A stretch of 64,000 bases of DNA from NCBI RefSeq assembly GCF_902499075.1, contig NZ_CABVPP010000032.1, positions 1 through 64,000 on the forward strand. Reading direction: 5' to 3'. Below, one piece after another: positions 45,366 to 54,193 of the stretch. The notes under the pieces are model-generated. The model saw only the letters and a list, made by a program, of their open reading frames with translations. It was not told where the DNA came from and ran no database searches. The position numbers and the translations under genes are program-made. This DNA is from Burkholderia pseudomultivorans (GTDB lineage Bacteria > Pseudomonadota > Gammaproteobacteria > Burkholderiales > Burkholderiaceae). Numbering within the stretch: position 1 is the stretch's first letter; each line of letters begins with the position of its first letter.

Positions 45366-46535
45366 ATGCCCTTACCTCTGTTCGCCCTCGCCGTCGCCGC
45401 ATTTGGAATCGGTACCACCGAATTCGTGATCATGGGGCTGCTGCCCAACGTCGCGCGCGACCTTGGCGTGTCGATTCCGGCCGCCGGGATGCTCGTGTCC
45501 GGCTACGCGCTCGGCGTGACGATCGGCGCGCCGATCCTCGCGACCGTCACCGCGAAGATGCCGCGCAAGCGCGCGCTGATGGGGCTGATCGGCCTGTTCA
45601 TCGCCGGCAACCTGTTCTGCGCGATCGCGCCCGGCTATGCGGTGCTGATGGCCGCACGCGTCGTCACCGCATTCTGCCACGGCGCGTTCTTCGGGATCGG
45701 CTCGGTGGTCGCGAGCAACCTCGTCGCGCCGAACCGCCGCGCGCAGGCGATTGCGCTGATGTTTACCGGCCTCACGCTCGCGAACGTGCTCGGCGTGCCG
45801 CTCGGCACCGCGCTGGGCCAGGCGTACGGCTGGCGTGCGACGTTCTGGGCCGTCACCGGCATCGGCATCGCCGCGGCCGCCGCGCTCGGCGTGTGCCTGC
45901 CGAAAAACCTCGCGATGCCCGATACCAGCATCACGCGCGAATTCGGCGTGCTGAAGCACCCGCAGGTGCTGATGGTGCTCGGCATCAGCGTGCTCGCGTC
46001 GGCGAGCCTGTTCAGCGTGTTCACCTACATCACGCCGACCCTCGAGGACGTGACGGGCTTCTCGCCGCGCCAGGTTACCTATGTGCTGCTGCTGTTCGGC
46101 CTCGGCCTGACGGTCGGCGGCACGCTCGGCGGCAGGCTCGCCGACTGGCGCCGGATGCCGTCGCTGATCGCGACGCTCGCGCTGATCGGCGTCGTGCTCG
46201 CGACGTTCGCCGGCACGATGCATGTGCCGTTCGCTGCGCTCGCGACGATCTTCGTCTGGGGCATCCTCGCGTTCGCGATCGTGCCGCTGCTGCAGATCCT
46301 GATCGTCGATCGCGCGAGCGATGCGCCGAATCTCGCGTCGACGCTGAACCAGGGCGCGTTCAACCTCGGTAACGCGACCGGCGCGTGGCTCGGCGGGATG
46401 GCGATCGGCTCCGGCGTGTCGCTCGTGAACCTGCCGTGGGTCGGCGTCGCGATGGCCGTCGCCGCGCTCGCGCTGACGCTGTGGTCCGCGTCGCTCGAAC
46501 GCCGCCCGGTGGCCGTGCCGACCGAATACGTGTGA
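45366..46535 (+). CDS. MFS transporter, AraJ/YdhP-like (DHA1)
   Basis: A 389-residue, 12-segment inner-membrane transporter. FGIGTTEFVIMGLLPNVARDL (13-33 in parts) is the signature of AraJ/YdhP-type sugar or drug efflux proteins. Motif A is TAKMPRKRALMGL (61-73), and AFCHGAFFGIGSVVA lies near 102-116. It has its own promoter region of about 210 bp after bluB. Substrate unknown; arabinose-like efflux is the nearest precedent. Confidence 0.9.
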   Translation: MPLPLFALAVAAFGIGTTEFVIMGLLPNVARDLGVSIPAAGMLVSGYALGVTIGAPILATVTAKMPRKRALMGLIGLFIAGNLFCAIAPGYAVLMAARVVTAFCHGAFFGIGSVVASNLVAPNRRAQAIALMFTGLTLANVLGVPLGTALGQAYGWRATFWAVTGIGIAAAAALGVCLPKNLAMPDTSITREFGVLKHPQVLMVLGISVLASASLFSVFTYITPTLEDVTGFSPRQVTYVLLLFGLGLTVGGTLGGRLADWRRMPSLIATLALIGVVLATFAGTMHVPFAALATIFVWGILAFAIVPLLQILIVDRASDAPNLASTLNQGAFNLGNATGAWLGGMAIGSGVSLVNLPWVGVAMAVAALALTLWSASLERRPVAVPTEYV

Positions 46536-46592
46536 CGCGTCCGTGCCGCGATCGTTGCGCACGCAACCCCATTCTGACTTGATGGCCTTCAT

Positions 46593-46608
46593 GGACCTTT
46601 CAAGGTCC
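46593..46608. promoter_or_regulatory. Palindromic candidate operator upstream of an MFS gene
   Basis: A 7-2-7 inverted repeat (GGACCTT-TC-AAGGTCC) ends 20 bp before the start codon. It resembles MerR-type sites such as those of CueR and CadR, but no regulator gene is adjacent. A possible -10 (TAGGAT, 46615-46620) lies just after it. Confidence 0.4.
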
Positions 46609-46628
46609 GAGGTGTAGGATCGCGCCCG

Positions 46629-47789
46629 ATGAAAGCCATCCTCAATCGTGATTTTCTTGCGCTCATCCTGAGCGTCGCGGTCGTCGGTCTCGGCACCGGC
46701 GCCACGCTGCCCCTCACCGCGCTCGCGCTGACCGAGGCCGGGCACGGCACCAACGTGGTCGGCATGCTGACGGCTGCCCAGGCCGGCGGCGGGCTCGCGA
46801 TCGTGCCGTTCGTCACCGCGCTCGCGCGACGCATCGGCGCGCGCCGCGCGATCGTCGTGTCGGTCGTGCTGCTCGCCGCCGCCACCGCGCTGATGCAGTT
46901 CACGTCGAGCCTGATCGTGTGGGGCGTGCTGCGCGTGCTGTGCGGCGCCGCGTTGATGCTGCTGTTCACGATCGGCGAAGCGTGGGTCAACCAGCTCGCC
47001 GACGATTCGACGCGCGGCCGCGTCGTCGCGATCTACGCGACCAACTTCACGCTGTTCCAGATGGCGGGCCCCGTGCTCGTCAGCCAGATCGCGGGCGCGA
47101 CGGGCATCCGCTTCGCGCTGTGCGGCGCGCTGTTCCTGCTCGCACTGCCGACGCTCGCGACGATCCGGCGCGCGCCGCTCGCCGGCGACGACGCGCATCA
47201 CGAAACGCACGATCACTGGCTCGCCGTGCTGCCGCGCATGCCCGCGCTGATCATCGGCACCGGGTTCTTCGCGCTGTTCGACACGCTCGCGCTGTCGCTG
47301 CTGCCGCTGTACGCGATGGACCACGGCGTCGCGAGCGAAACCGCCGTGCTGCTCGCGTCGATCATGCTGTTCGGCGACACCGCGATGCAGTTCCCGATCG
47401 GCTGGCTCGCGGACAAGCTCGGCCGCGAACGCGTGCATCTCGGCGCGGGCTGGATCGTGCTCGCCGGCCTGCCGCTGCTGCCGTTCGTCGTCGCGAATCC
47501 GTGGCTGTGCTGGCCGCTGCTGTTCGTGCTCGGCGCGGCCGCCGGCAGCATCTACACGCTGTCGCTCGTCGCATGCGGCGAGCGCTTCCGCGGCGCGGCG
47601 CTCGTCACGGCCAGCTCGCTCGTGTCGGCGTCGTGGAGCGCCGCGAGCTTCGGCGGCCCGCTGGTCGCGGGCGCGCTGATGGAGCAGCTGGGCAGCAACG
47701 CGCTGGTCGGCGTACTGGTCGTGTGCGTCGCCGCGTTCGTCGCGGCCGCGCTGTGGGAACGCCGCACGGCGTTGCAACGCGCGGTCTGA
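46629..47789 (+). CDS. MFS transporter, YcaD-like
   Basis: A 386-residue, 12-segment inner-membrane transporter. The pattern VVGMLTAAQAGGGLAIVPF (about 43-61), ALMLLFTIGEAWVNQLADD (about 107-125) and the C-half motif FPIGWLADKLGRERV (about 257-271) fit YcaD/MFS_1-type proteins. The His-rich loop DDAHHETHDHWL lies between the two halves. A palindrome lies immediately upstream of the start codon and may regulate it. Substrate unknown. Confidence 0.9.
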   Translation: MKAILNRDFLALILSVAVVGLGTGATLPLTALALTEAGHGTNVVGMLTAAQAGGGLAIVPFVTALARRIGARRAIVVSVVLLAAATALMQFTSSLIVWGVLRVLCGAALMLLFTIGEAWVNQLADDSTRGRVVAIYATNFTLFQMAGPVLVSQIAGATGIRFALCGALFLLALPTLATIRRAPLAGDDAHHETHDHWLAVLPRMPALIIGTGFFALFDTLALSLLPLYAMDHGVASETAVLLASIMLFGDTAMQFPIGWLADKLGRERVHLGAGWIVLAGLPLLPFVVANPWLCWPLLFVLGAAAGSIYTLSLVACGERFRGAALVTASSLVSASWSAASFGGPLVAGALMEQLGSNALVGVLVVCVAAFVAAALWERRTALQRAV

Positions 47790-47832
47790 GGCCCGCGTGC
47801 GCATCATCGCGCGCGTGACACACTCGAAACGA

Positions 47833-47859
47833 CGACGGCCCGCGCAAGGCGGGCCGTCG
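47833..47859. terminator. Hairpin between convergent MFS and fahA genes
   Basis: A perfect 11-bp stem (CGACGGCCCGC / GCGGGCCGTCG) with loop GCAAG. Only three T follow on the minus strand and none on the plus. It probably terminates both converging transcripts inefficiently. Confidence 0.55.
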
Positions 47860-47885
47860 GATGCAAGCGCGTCACGCGCGATGCG

Positions 47886-49190
47886 TCACGCTTTCAATGC
47901 AGGCAGGATCTTGCCGGCGCAGCTGCCGAAACCGACGCGATAGCCGTCGCCCTGGCACCATCCGGCGAGCGTCAGCTCGTCGCCGTCCTCGATGAAGGTG
48001 CGGCTGCCGCCGCCGCTCAGCGCGAGCGGCTCCTTGCCGTTCCACGTCAGCTCCAGCAGGCTGCCGAACGAATCCTTGGTCGGCCCGCTGATCGTGCCCG
48101 AGCCCATCAGGTCGCCGACCCGCGTGTTGCAGCCTGCGACCGTGTGATGCGCGAGCTGCTGCGCCATCGTCCAGTACATGTGCTTGAAGTTGGTGCGGCA
48201 GATCGTCGTCGGCTGCGCCGCGCCTTCCGCACGCAGCGTCACTTCGAGCGCGATGTCGAACGCATGCCGGCCCGCATGCTGCAGATACGCGAGCGGCTGC
48301 GGCGTCTGCTCGGGCTGCGCGGTGCGGAACGGTTCGAGCGCGTCGAGCGTGACGATCCACGGCGAGATCGTCGTCGCGAAGGTCTTCGCGTTGAACGGGC
48401 CGAGCGGCACGTATTCCCACTGCTGGATGTCGCGCGCGCTCCAGTCGTTGAGCAGCACCATCCCGAAGATATGCGCTTCCGCGTCCTCGCACGCGATCGG
48501 CTCGCCGAGCGCGTTGCCGCGGCCGACGATGAAACCCGTCTCCAGTTCGATGTCGAGCTTGCGGCACGCACCGAACACCGGGCGCTCCTGGTCGGGCAGC
48601 TTCAGCTGGCCGTTCGGGCGCCGCACCGGCGTGCCGCTCACGACCACCGACGACGCGCGGCCGTTGTAGCCGATCGGCATCTCCGACCAGTTCGGCAGCA
48701 GCGCGTTCTTCGGATCGCGGAACATCGAGCCGACGTTGGTCGCATGCTCCTTCGACGAATAGAAGTCGGTATAGCCGGGAATCTCGACCGGCAGGTGCAG
48801 CGTCGCATCGCGCTGCGCGACCAGCACCTGCGCGCGCAGCGCCGCATCGTCGCGCAGGCGCGCGTTCTCGCGCGAGAACAGCGCGGACAGCTGCACGCGC
48901 ACGCTGCGCCACGCGTCGCGGCCGAGCGCGATGAACGCGTTCAGCGTCGGCGCGGCGAACGCGTCGGCGCCGCCCGGCAGCGTCACGAGGCCGGCGCGCG
49001 CGAGCGCGGCGAGATCGACGATCTGGTCGCCGAGCGCGACGCCCGCGCGGTGCGCCGGCTGCTTCGCATCGCTGAAGATCCCGAACGGCAGGTTCTGGAT
49101 CGGAAAATCGCAGGCGGGATCGTTCGCGGTGTCGATCCAGCTCTTGCGAGCCGGGTCGAGCGTCGCGCGCCAGTCTTGGGTATCGCTCAT
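47886..49190 (-). CDS. fahA: Fumarylacetoacetase
   Basis: A 434-residue hydrolase that splits fumarylacetoacetate into fumarate and acetoacetate, the last step of homogentisate catabolism. Family landmarks are visible: LPFGIFS and the [16 protein letters not shown] region (about 136-151), [25 protein letters not shown] and GSGTISGP near residue 375. The start overlaps the hmgA stop by 4 bp (ATGA). Length is normal. It is the terminal gene of the five-gene aromatic operon. Confidence 0.97.
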   Translation of the reverse strand: MSDTQDWRATLDPARKSWIDTANDPACDFPIQNLPFGIFSDAKQPAHRAGVALGDQIVDLAALARAGLVTLPGGADAFAAPTLNAFIALGRDAWRSVRVQLSALFSRENARLRDDAALRAQVLVAQRDATLHLPVEIPGYTDFYSSKEHATNVGSMFRDPKNALLPNWSEMPIGYNGRASSVVVSGTPVRRPNGQLKLPDQERPVFGACRKLDIELETGFIVGRGNALGEPIACEDAEAHIFGMVLLNDWSARDIQQWEYVPLGPFNAKTFATTISPWIVTLDALEPFRTAQPEQTPQPLAYLQHAGRHAFDIALEVTLRAEGAAQPTTICRTNFKHMYWTMAQQLAHHTVAGCNTRVGDLMGSGTISGPTKDSFGSLLELTWNGKEPLALSGGGSRTFIEDGDELTLAGWCQGDGYRVGFGSCAGKILPALKA

Positions 49191-50521
49191 CGTTGCTCCG
49201 GATTGAAGTGTTTCCTGATGCCTTGCCAGCATTCGAAGTAGTTCGCCTGCAGCTGCGCGGTGTCGAGCGCGTAACGCGTCGGCCGGATCAGCGTGCGGGT
49301 TTCGAACATGAACGCCATCGTGTCGTCGACCTTGTGCGGCTTCGTCGTGTCGCTCGCCGACGCCTTCTCGAACGTGTCCGCGTCGGGCCCGTGGCCCGAC
49401 ATGCAGTTGTGCAGGCTCGCGCCGCCCGGCACGAAGCCTTCGGCCTTCGCGTCGTACGCGCCGTGCACGAGCCCCATGAACTCGCTCGCGACGTTGCGGT
49501 GGAACCAGGGCGGCCGGAACGTATCCTCGGCCGCGAGCCAGCGCGGCGGGAAGATCACGAAGTCGATCGCGTCGACGCCCGGCGTGTCGGTCTGCGAATG
49601 CAGCACGAGGAAGATCGACGGATCGGGATGGTCGAAGCTGATCGAGCCGATCGTGTTGAACAGGCGCAGGTCGTATTTGTACGGCGCGTAGTTGCCGTGC
49701 CACGCGACGACGTCGAGCGGCGAGTGGCCGATATCCGCGCGCCACAGCCGGCCGTTCAGCTTGGCGACGAGTTCGAACGCGCCTTCGCGGTCCTCGTACG
49801 CGGCCTGCGGCGTCAGGAAGTCGCGCGGGTTCGCGAGCCCGTTCGAGCCGATCGGGCCGAGGTCGGGCAGGCGCAGCAGCGCGCCGAAGTTCTCGCAGAT
49901 GTAGCCGCGCGCGTTGCCGTCGGGCAGCGCGACCGAGAAGCGCACGCCGCGCGGGATCACCGCGATCTCGAACGGCTCGACGTCGAGGCGGCCGAACTCG
50001 GTCGCGATGAACAACCGCCCCTGCTGCGGCACGATCAGCAGCTCGCCGTCGGCGCTGTAGAAGAAGCGGTCCTGCATCGAGCGGTTCGCCGCGTACAGGT
50101 GGATCGCGCAGCCGTTCATCGCGGCCGCCGAGCCGTTGCCGGCCATCGTCACCCAGCCTTCGACGAAATCGGTCGGCTCGGCCGGCATCGGCAGCGGATC
50201 CCAGCGCAGCTGGTTCGGCGGCGTCGGCGGCACGTCGGCCGAATCGCCGAATTCCGACACGAGCCGCTGCGGGCCCGCGAACGGCTCGAACGGCCGATGC
50301 ACGGCCGCCGGGCGGATCCGGTACAGCCACGAGCGGCGGTTATGGCCGCGCGGCGCGGTAAACGCGGTGCCCGACAGCTGCTCCGCATAGAGCCCGTACG
50401 GCGCGCGCTGCGGCGAGTTGCGGCCGTGCGGCAATGCGCCGGGCAACGCCTCGGTCGCGAACTCGTTCGCGAAACCGCTCAGGTAGCCGGCACTCGCCGG
50501 TTTCGACAGGTCAAGCGTCAT
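49187..50521 (-). CDS. hmgA: Homogentisate 1,2-dioxygenase
   Basis: A 444-residue non-haem iron enzyme that opens the homogentisate ring to maleylacetoacetate. The sequence [19 protein letters not shown] (13-31) and the C-terminal [12 protein letters not shown] and [19 protein letters not shown] motifs, which bear the iron-ligand residues of the cupin domain, are characteristic. The gene is 20 bp downstream of the MFS transporter and 4-bp coupled to fahA. The isomerase maiA is not in this operon. Confidence 0.98.
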   Translation of the reverse strand: MTLDLSKPASAGYLSGFANEFATEALPGALPHGRNSPQRAPYGLYAEQLSGTAFTAPRGHNRRSWLYRIRPAAVHRPFEPFAGPQRLVSEFGDSADVPPTPPNQLRWDPLPMPAEPTDFVEGWVTMAGNGSAAAMNGCAIHLYAANRSMQDRFFYSADGELLIVPQQGRLFIATEFGRLDVEPFEIAVIPRGVRFSVALPDGNARGYICENFGALLRLPDLGPIGSNGLANPRDFLTPQAAYEDREGAFELVAKLNGRLWRADIGHSPLDVVAWHGNYAPYKYDLRLFNTIGSISFDHPDPSIFLVLHSQTDTPGVDAIDFVIFPPRWLAAEDTFRPPWFHRNVASEFMGLVHGAYDAKAEGFVPGGASLHNCMSGHGPDADTFEKASASDTTKPHKVDDTMAFMFETRTLIRPTRYALDTAQLQANYFECWQGIRKHFNPEQR

Positions 50522-50541
50522 CGTTCCATTTCTCCATCAAT

Positions 50542-51897
50542 TCAGGCGGCGCTCGGCGCTCGTTCGCCGAGGCGTCGCGACACACCCGCGAGCCCGAGAA
50601 CGAACAGCGCCGAGCACAGCACGGGCACGGCGGCCGCATGAAACAGCGCGCCGTTCGACCAGTTGAGTGCAATCAGTTGCCCGCCGACGAGCGGCCCCAG
50701 CACCGAGCCGATGCGGCCGATGCCGAGGCTCCAGCCGATGCCCGTCGAGCGCAGCGAGGTCGGGTAGTACTGGCCCGCGAGCGCGTTGACGGCCGGCTGC
50801 CCCCCGACCACGCAGAACCCGCCCGCGAACACGACGATCAGCAGCCACGGCAGCGCGTGCGCGACCGAGCCGATCAGCCCGACCGACACCGCCGCGCACG
50901 CGAAGCAGGCGAACAGCACGCGCACGAAGCCGTAGCGCTCGATGAACCAGCCGAGCGACAGCGTGCCGACCACGCCGCCCGTCTGCAGCACCGTGCCGAC
51001 GATCACCGCGGTGGACGGCGCATAACCGGCATCGCGCATCACGGTCGGCAGCCAGTTCGACAGGAAGTACAGGTCGATCAGGTTCATGAAGCTGATCGCC
51101 CACAGCAGCAGCGTGACCGGCAGGCGACCATGGCGGAACAGCTCGGCGACCGGCGCGCCGCTCGTTGCGCGCTCGCGCACGACGAGCCGCGTGTTCGCGT
51201 CGATGCCCGCGTGCGGCGCGAAGCGCGCGAGCCAGTCGCGCGCCCGCGCGTCGCGCCCTTTCAGCACGAGGAACTGCAGCGACTCGGGCAGCCGCGCGAC
51301 CATCGCGATCGCGAGCACCAGCGGCACCGCGCCGCCGACGAAGAACACCGCGCGCCAGCCGAGCGCCGGAATCAGCGCCGCGCTGATGAAGCCGCCGATC
51401 GCCGCGCCGAGCGTGAAGCCGCACGACACGATCATCATCCGCTTCACGCGATGCGCGCCCGGGCTGAACTCGCCGACCAGCGCCATCGCGTTCGGCATGA
51501 TGCAGCCGAGGCCGAGCCCCGTGACGAAGCGCAACGCCATCAGCACCGGGATCGAACCCGCGAACGGCGTCGCGAGCATCGTCAGCGCGAAGAACAGCGT
51601 CGCGCCGATCAGCACCGGGCGGCGCCCGATCCGGTCGGCCAGCACCGACAGGCCGAGCGCACCGAGCAGCATGCCGAACAGGCTCGCGCTGAACACCGGG
51701 CCGAGCGCCTGCTTCGGCACGCCCCATTCGGCGATCACGCTCGGCGCGACATAGCCCATCGCCTGCGCGTCGAAGCCGTCGATCACGAGGCACAGCCCGC
51801 ACAGCACCAGCAGCATCCAGTGAAAGCCCGGGTTATGGGTGTCGTCGATCACATGCTCGACTTCGAGCGTGCGCGCATCGCTCGGCGCGGCACTCAT
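50542..51897 (-). CDS. MFS aromatic-acid transporter (AAHS-like)
   Basis: A 451-residue, 12-segment importer. DGFDAQAMGYVAPSVIAEWG (42-61) in TM1 and ADRIGRRPVLIGATLFF (about 93-109, motif A) fit the aromatic acid:H+ symporter group (PcaK/BenK-like). The start overlaps the upstream DUF2783 gene by 4 bp (ATGA), and hmgA follows 20 bp later. The operon points to import of an aromatic acid such as 3-hydroxyphenylacetate. Confidence 0.92.
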   Translation of the reverse strand: MSAAPSDARTLEVEHVIDDTHNPGFHWMLLVLCGLCLVIDGFDAQAMGYVAPSVIAEWGVPKQALGPVFSASLFGMLLGALGLSVLADRIGRRPVLIGATLFFALTMLATPFAGSIPVLMALRFVTGLGLGCIMPNAMALVGEFSPGAHRVKRMMIVSCGFTLGAAIGGFISAALIPALGWRAVFFVGGAVPLVLAIAMVARLPESLQFLVLKGRDARARDWLARFAPHAGIDANTRLVVRERATSGAPVAELFRHGRLPVTLLLWAISFMNLIDLYFLSNWLPTVMRDAGYAPSTAVIVGTVLQTGGVVGTLSLGWFIERYGFVRVLFACFACAAVSVGLIGSVAHALPWLLIVVFAGGFCVVGGQPAVNALAGQYYPTSLRSTGIGWSLGIGRIGSVLGPLVGGQLIALNWSNGALFHAAAVPVLCSALFVLGLAGVSRRLGERAPSAA

Positions 51898-52124
51898 TGC
51901 GCCACCTCGGCGGCCGGATGCGCGGGCGGCGTCACGCCGCGGCGCGCGAGCGCCATCGCTTCGCGCAGCACGTCGAGATCGCCGATCTGGTTCGCGAGCA
52001 GCAGGATCAGCTTCGCGTTGACGAGCTGGCTGTCGCTGTCGGACAGGTCGCGATGCATGTCGATCAGCGCTTCGTAGAATGCGTCCGGATCGGCCAGACG
52101 CGGGCGGGTGTCGAGTGGGGGCAT
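51894..52124 (-). CDS. DUF2783 small protein, probable hydroxylase coupling partner
   Basis: A 76-residue helical protein (DPDAFYEALIDMHRDLSDSD, then SQLVNAKLILLLANQIGDLD) of the DUF2783 family. It lies 35 bp after a FAD hydroxylase gene and overlaps the transporter gene. In Pseudomonas putida a small coupling protein, MhaB, is required by the FAD 3-hydroxyphenylacetate 6-hydroxylase MhaA; size and context suggest this is its counterpart. That equivalence is inference. Confidence 0.85.
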   Translation of the reverse strand: MPPLDTRPRLADPDAFYEALIDMHRDLSDSDSQLVNAKLILLLANQIGDLDVLREAMALARRGVTPPAHPAAEVAQ

Positions 52125-52159
52125 GGCGGGTGTCTCCGGTATCGGTATCGTTGTCGTGT

Positions 52160-53821
52160 TCAGCGTGCGCAGGTTGCGCGGGCCAGCGCGTCGGCGATCG
52201 CGCGGCGGTCGAGCGCGCGCATCCGCGCGCACACGTGCTGGTCGGGGCGCAGCAGGTAGAACGTGCCGGGCTTCGCGTCGTAGCGCTGCGCGGCGACGCC
52301 GTCGAGATCCTCGACGACCTCGACGCCCGGCGCCGGCTGCGCGTGCCCGGCCGGCACGACGAGCACGGGCCGCACCGGCAGCGCGAGATCCGCGACCGCC
52401 TGCGCGAGCGCGGCCGCATCGCCCGGCAGGCCGAACAGCACGCCGGTGAAGCCGCCGCGCAGATGCTGCAGCAGCCAGCCCGAGCCGTGCTGCGTGCGCA
52501 CCGGCGCATCGGCCGCCGCCGCGCCCGGCCGCATCGCGCCTGCGAACGTGTCGCGATCGGGCGTGTTCAGCGGCGAATCGGCGAGCACCGCCGGCACCGA
52601 CAGGCGGCCGCTGTTCACCAGCTTGCGCGCGAACTCGCAGTCGCGCGCGAGCTTCAGCGTCGCGTCGCGGAACACGCGCGACACGGGGCTCTTCGGCGTG
52701 ATGAAGTCGGTCGAGCGCGTCGAGTTGCGGATGTTCTCGTCGGCCGCGAATTCGCGCTCGCTCGCATACGTGTCGAGCAGGCGGTCGGCCGCGCTGCCGT
52801 CGAGCACGAGCTTCAGCTTCCACGCGAGGTTGTCCGCGTCCTGCACGCCGCTGTTCGCGCCGCGCGCGCCGAACGGCGACACGCCGTGCGCGGAGTCGCC
52901 CGCGAACAGCACGCGGCCGTGGCGGAACGTATCCATCCGCTGGCACCGGAACGTATAGACGCTGACCCATTCGAGCTCGAACTCGACGTCCGGCCCGAGC
53001 AGCGCGCGCACGCGCGGAATCACGCGCTCGGGCTGCTTCTCGGCGACCGGATCGGCATCCCAGCCGAGCTGGAAGTCGATGCGCCACACGTTGTCGGGCT
53101 GGCGATGCAGCAGCACCGACTGGTTGCGGTGGAACGGCGGATCGAACCAGAACCAGCGTTCGGTCGGGAATTCCGCCTTCATCTTCACGTCGGCGATCAG
53201 GAAGCGATCCTTGAACGTGCGGCCGCGGCTTTCGAGGCCCATCGCCGCGCGCAGCGGGCTGCGCGAGCCGTCGGCCGCGATCACGTACTGCGCGCGCAGC
53301 GTCTCGGCGCCTTCCGGCGTCTCGACCGTCAGCACCGCATGCTCGGCCGACTGCTCGACGCCCGTCACCTTGTGTTTCCAGCGGATGTCGATGTTCGGCA
53401 GCTCGAACGCGCGCTCGGCCAGATAGCCTTCGACGTAGTACTGCTGCAGGTTGATGAACGCGGGACGCGCATGCCCTTGTTCCGGCAGCAGGTCGAACGC
53501 GTAAAGCTGCTCGTCCTGCAGGAACACCTTGCCGACGTGCCAGCTCACGCCCTTGTCGACGAAGCGCTCGCCGCAACCGAGCCGGTCGAAGATCTCGAGC
53601 GTGCGCTTCGCGAAGCAGATCGCGCGCGAGCCGGTGGACAGCGTGTCGTCGTCGTCGAGCAGCACGACGGGCACGCCCTGCTGCGCGAGGTCGATCGCGG
53701 CCGACAGGCCGACCGGGCCCGCGCCGACGACGATCACCGGATGGACGGCCGCGTCATGGGCGGCGCCGCGCGCCGCGCGCGGGCGGTATTCGAACTTCAG
53801 GGTCTGGTAGTCGATGCTCAT
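52160..53821 (-). CDS. FAD-dependent aromatic hydroxylase (MhpA/MhaA-like)
   Basis: A 553-residue class A flavoprotein hydroxylase. The FAD motif is VIVVGAGPVGLSAAIDLAQQ (about 29-48). The second FAD motif is GRVLFAGDSAHGVSPFGARG (about 308-327), and a C-terminal thioredoxin-like domain completes the MhpA-type architecture. It would add OH to a phenolic acid using NAD(P)H and O2. Upstream of hmgA-fahA, the likely product is homogentisate (for example from 3-hydroxyphenylacetate). The ATG at 53821 is used; 53830 is an alternative. It is the first gene of the operon. Confidence 0.87.
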   Translation of the reverse strand: MSIDYQTLKFEYRPRAARGAAHDAAVHPVIVVGAGPVGLSAAIDLAQQGVPVVLLDDDDTLSTGSRAICFAKRTLEIFDRLGCGERFVDKGVSWHVGKVFLQDEQLYAFDLLPEQGHARPAFINLQQYYVEGYLAERAFELPNIDIRWKHKVTGVEQSAEHAVLTVETPEGAETLRAQYVIAADGSRSPLRAAMGLESRGRTFKDRFLIADVKMKAEFPTERWFWFDPPFHRNQSVLLHRQPDNVWRIDFQLGWDADPVAEKQPERVIPRVRALLGPDVEFELEWVSVYTFRCQRMDTFRHGRVLFAGDSAHGVSPFGARGANSGVQDADNLAWKLKLVLDGSAADRLLDTYASEREFAADENIRNSTRSTDFITPKSPVSRVFRDATLKLARDCEFARKLVNSGRLSVPAVLADSPLNTPDRDTFAGAMRPGAAAADAPVRTQHGSGWLLQHLRGGFTGVLFGLPGDAAALAQAVADLALPVRPVLVVPAGHAQPAPGVEVVEDLDGVAAQRYDAKPGTFYLLRPDQHVCARMRALDRRAIADALARATCAR

Positions 53822-54021
53822 GGTCGCCATCCGTCCGTCAGCCCTGCCGCGCGCCCGCCGGCGCGCCCGTCGTGATCCCGCCCCGGCACCCCGGCCGGCC
53901 CTGCTGCCTCCATTTCCAGTCAACCGCCACGTCTCGCTCCTTGCTTCCTGTTGATTCGGGGACGTCGCTGCCTGCGCAGCGCCCTGATGCCGCTTTTCTT
54001 GATCGATGTCACGCTTCAGGA
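53822..54021. other. Upstream region of aromatic operon
   Basis: About 200 bp between the hydroxylase start and the direct-repeat operators. It is gene-free and must contain the operon promoter and leader. No hairpin is evident. Confidence 0.5.
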
Positions 54022-54060
54022 TTTACGAATAGTAAAACCAATTACGAATAGTGAAATCAA
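54022..54060. promoter_or_regulatory. Tandem palindromic operators near the aromatic operon
   Basis: Two adjacent 19-bp direct repeats (54023-54041 and 54042-54060) differ at only two positions. Each contains an inverted repeat of the form TTTAC-GAATA-GTAAA (second copy ATTAC-GAATA-GTGAA). The spacing of about two helical turns suggests cooperative binding by a dimeric regulator, such as an IclR or TetR protein. They lie 200 bp upstream of the hydroxylase operon and 134 bp upstream of the EAL gene. Confidence 0.6.
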
Positions 54061-54150
54061 CGTAAACCCTAGGGATCGTCGCAGGGACGGGATAACCATA
54101 TGAGCGAAACGCCAAGCCGAGCCCCGCGCGCACTGCTACTATCGAGATGA

Positions 54151-54175
54151 GGCGGCCCGTTCGGCCGCCCTTTTT
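54151..54175 (+). terminator. Terminator-like hairpin in the EAL gene leader
   Basis: GGCGGCC / GGCCGCC with loop CGTTC, then C and TTTTT on the plus strand. It ends 18 bp before the EAL ATG. An extended -10-like TGCTACTAT (54135-54143) lies just upstream, so the hairpin may sit at the very start of the EAL transcript. Confidence 0.65.
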
Positions 54176-54193
54176 CCTTGTCGACCGACACCG

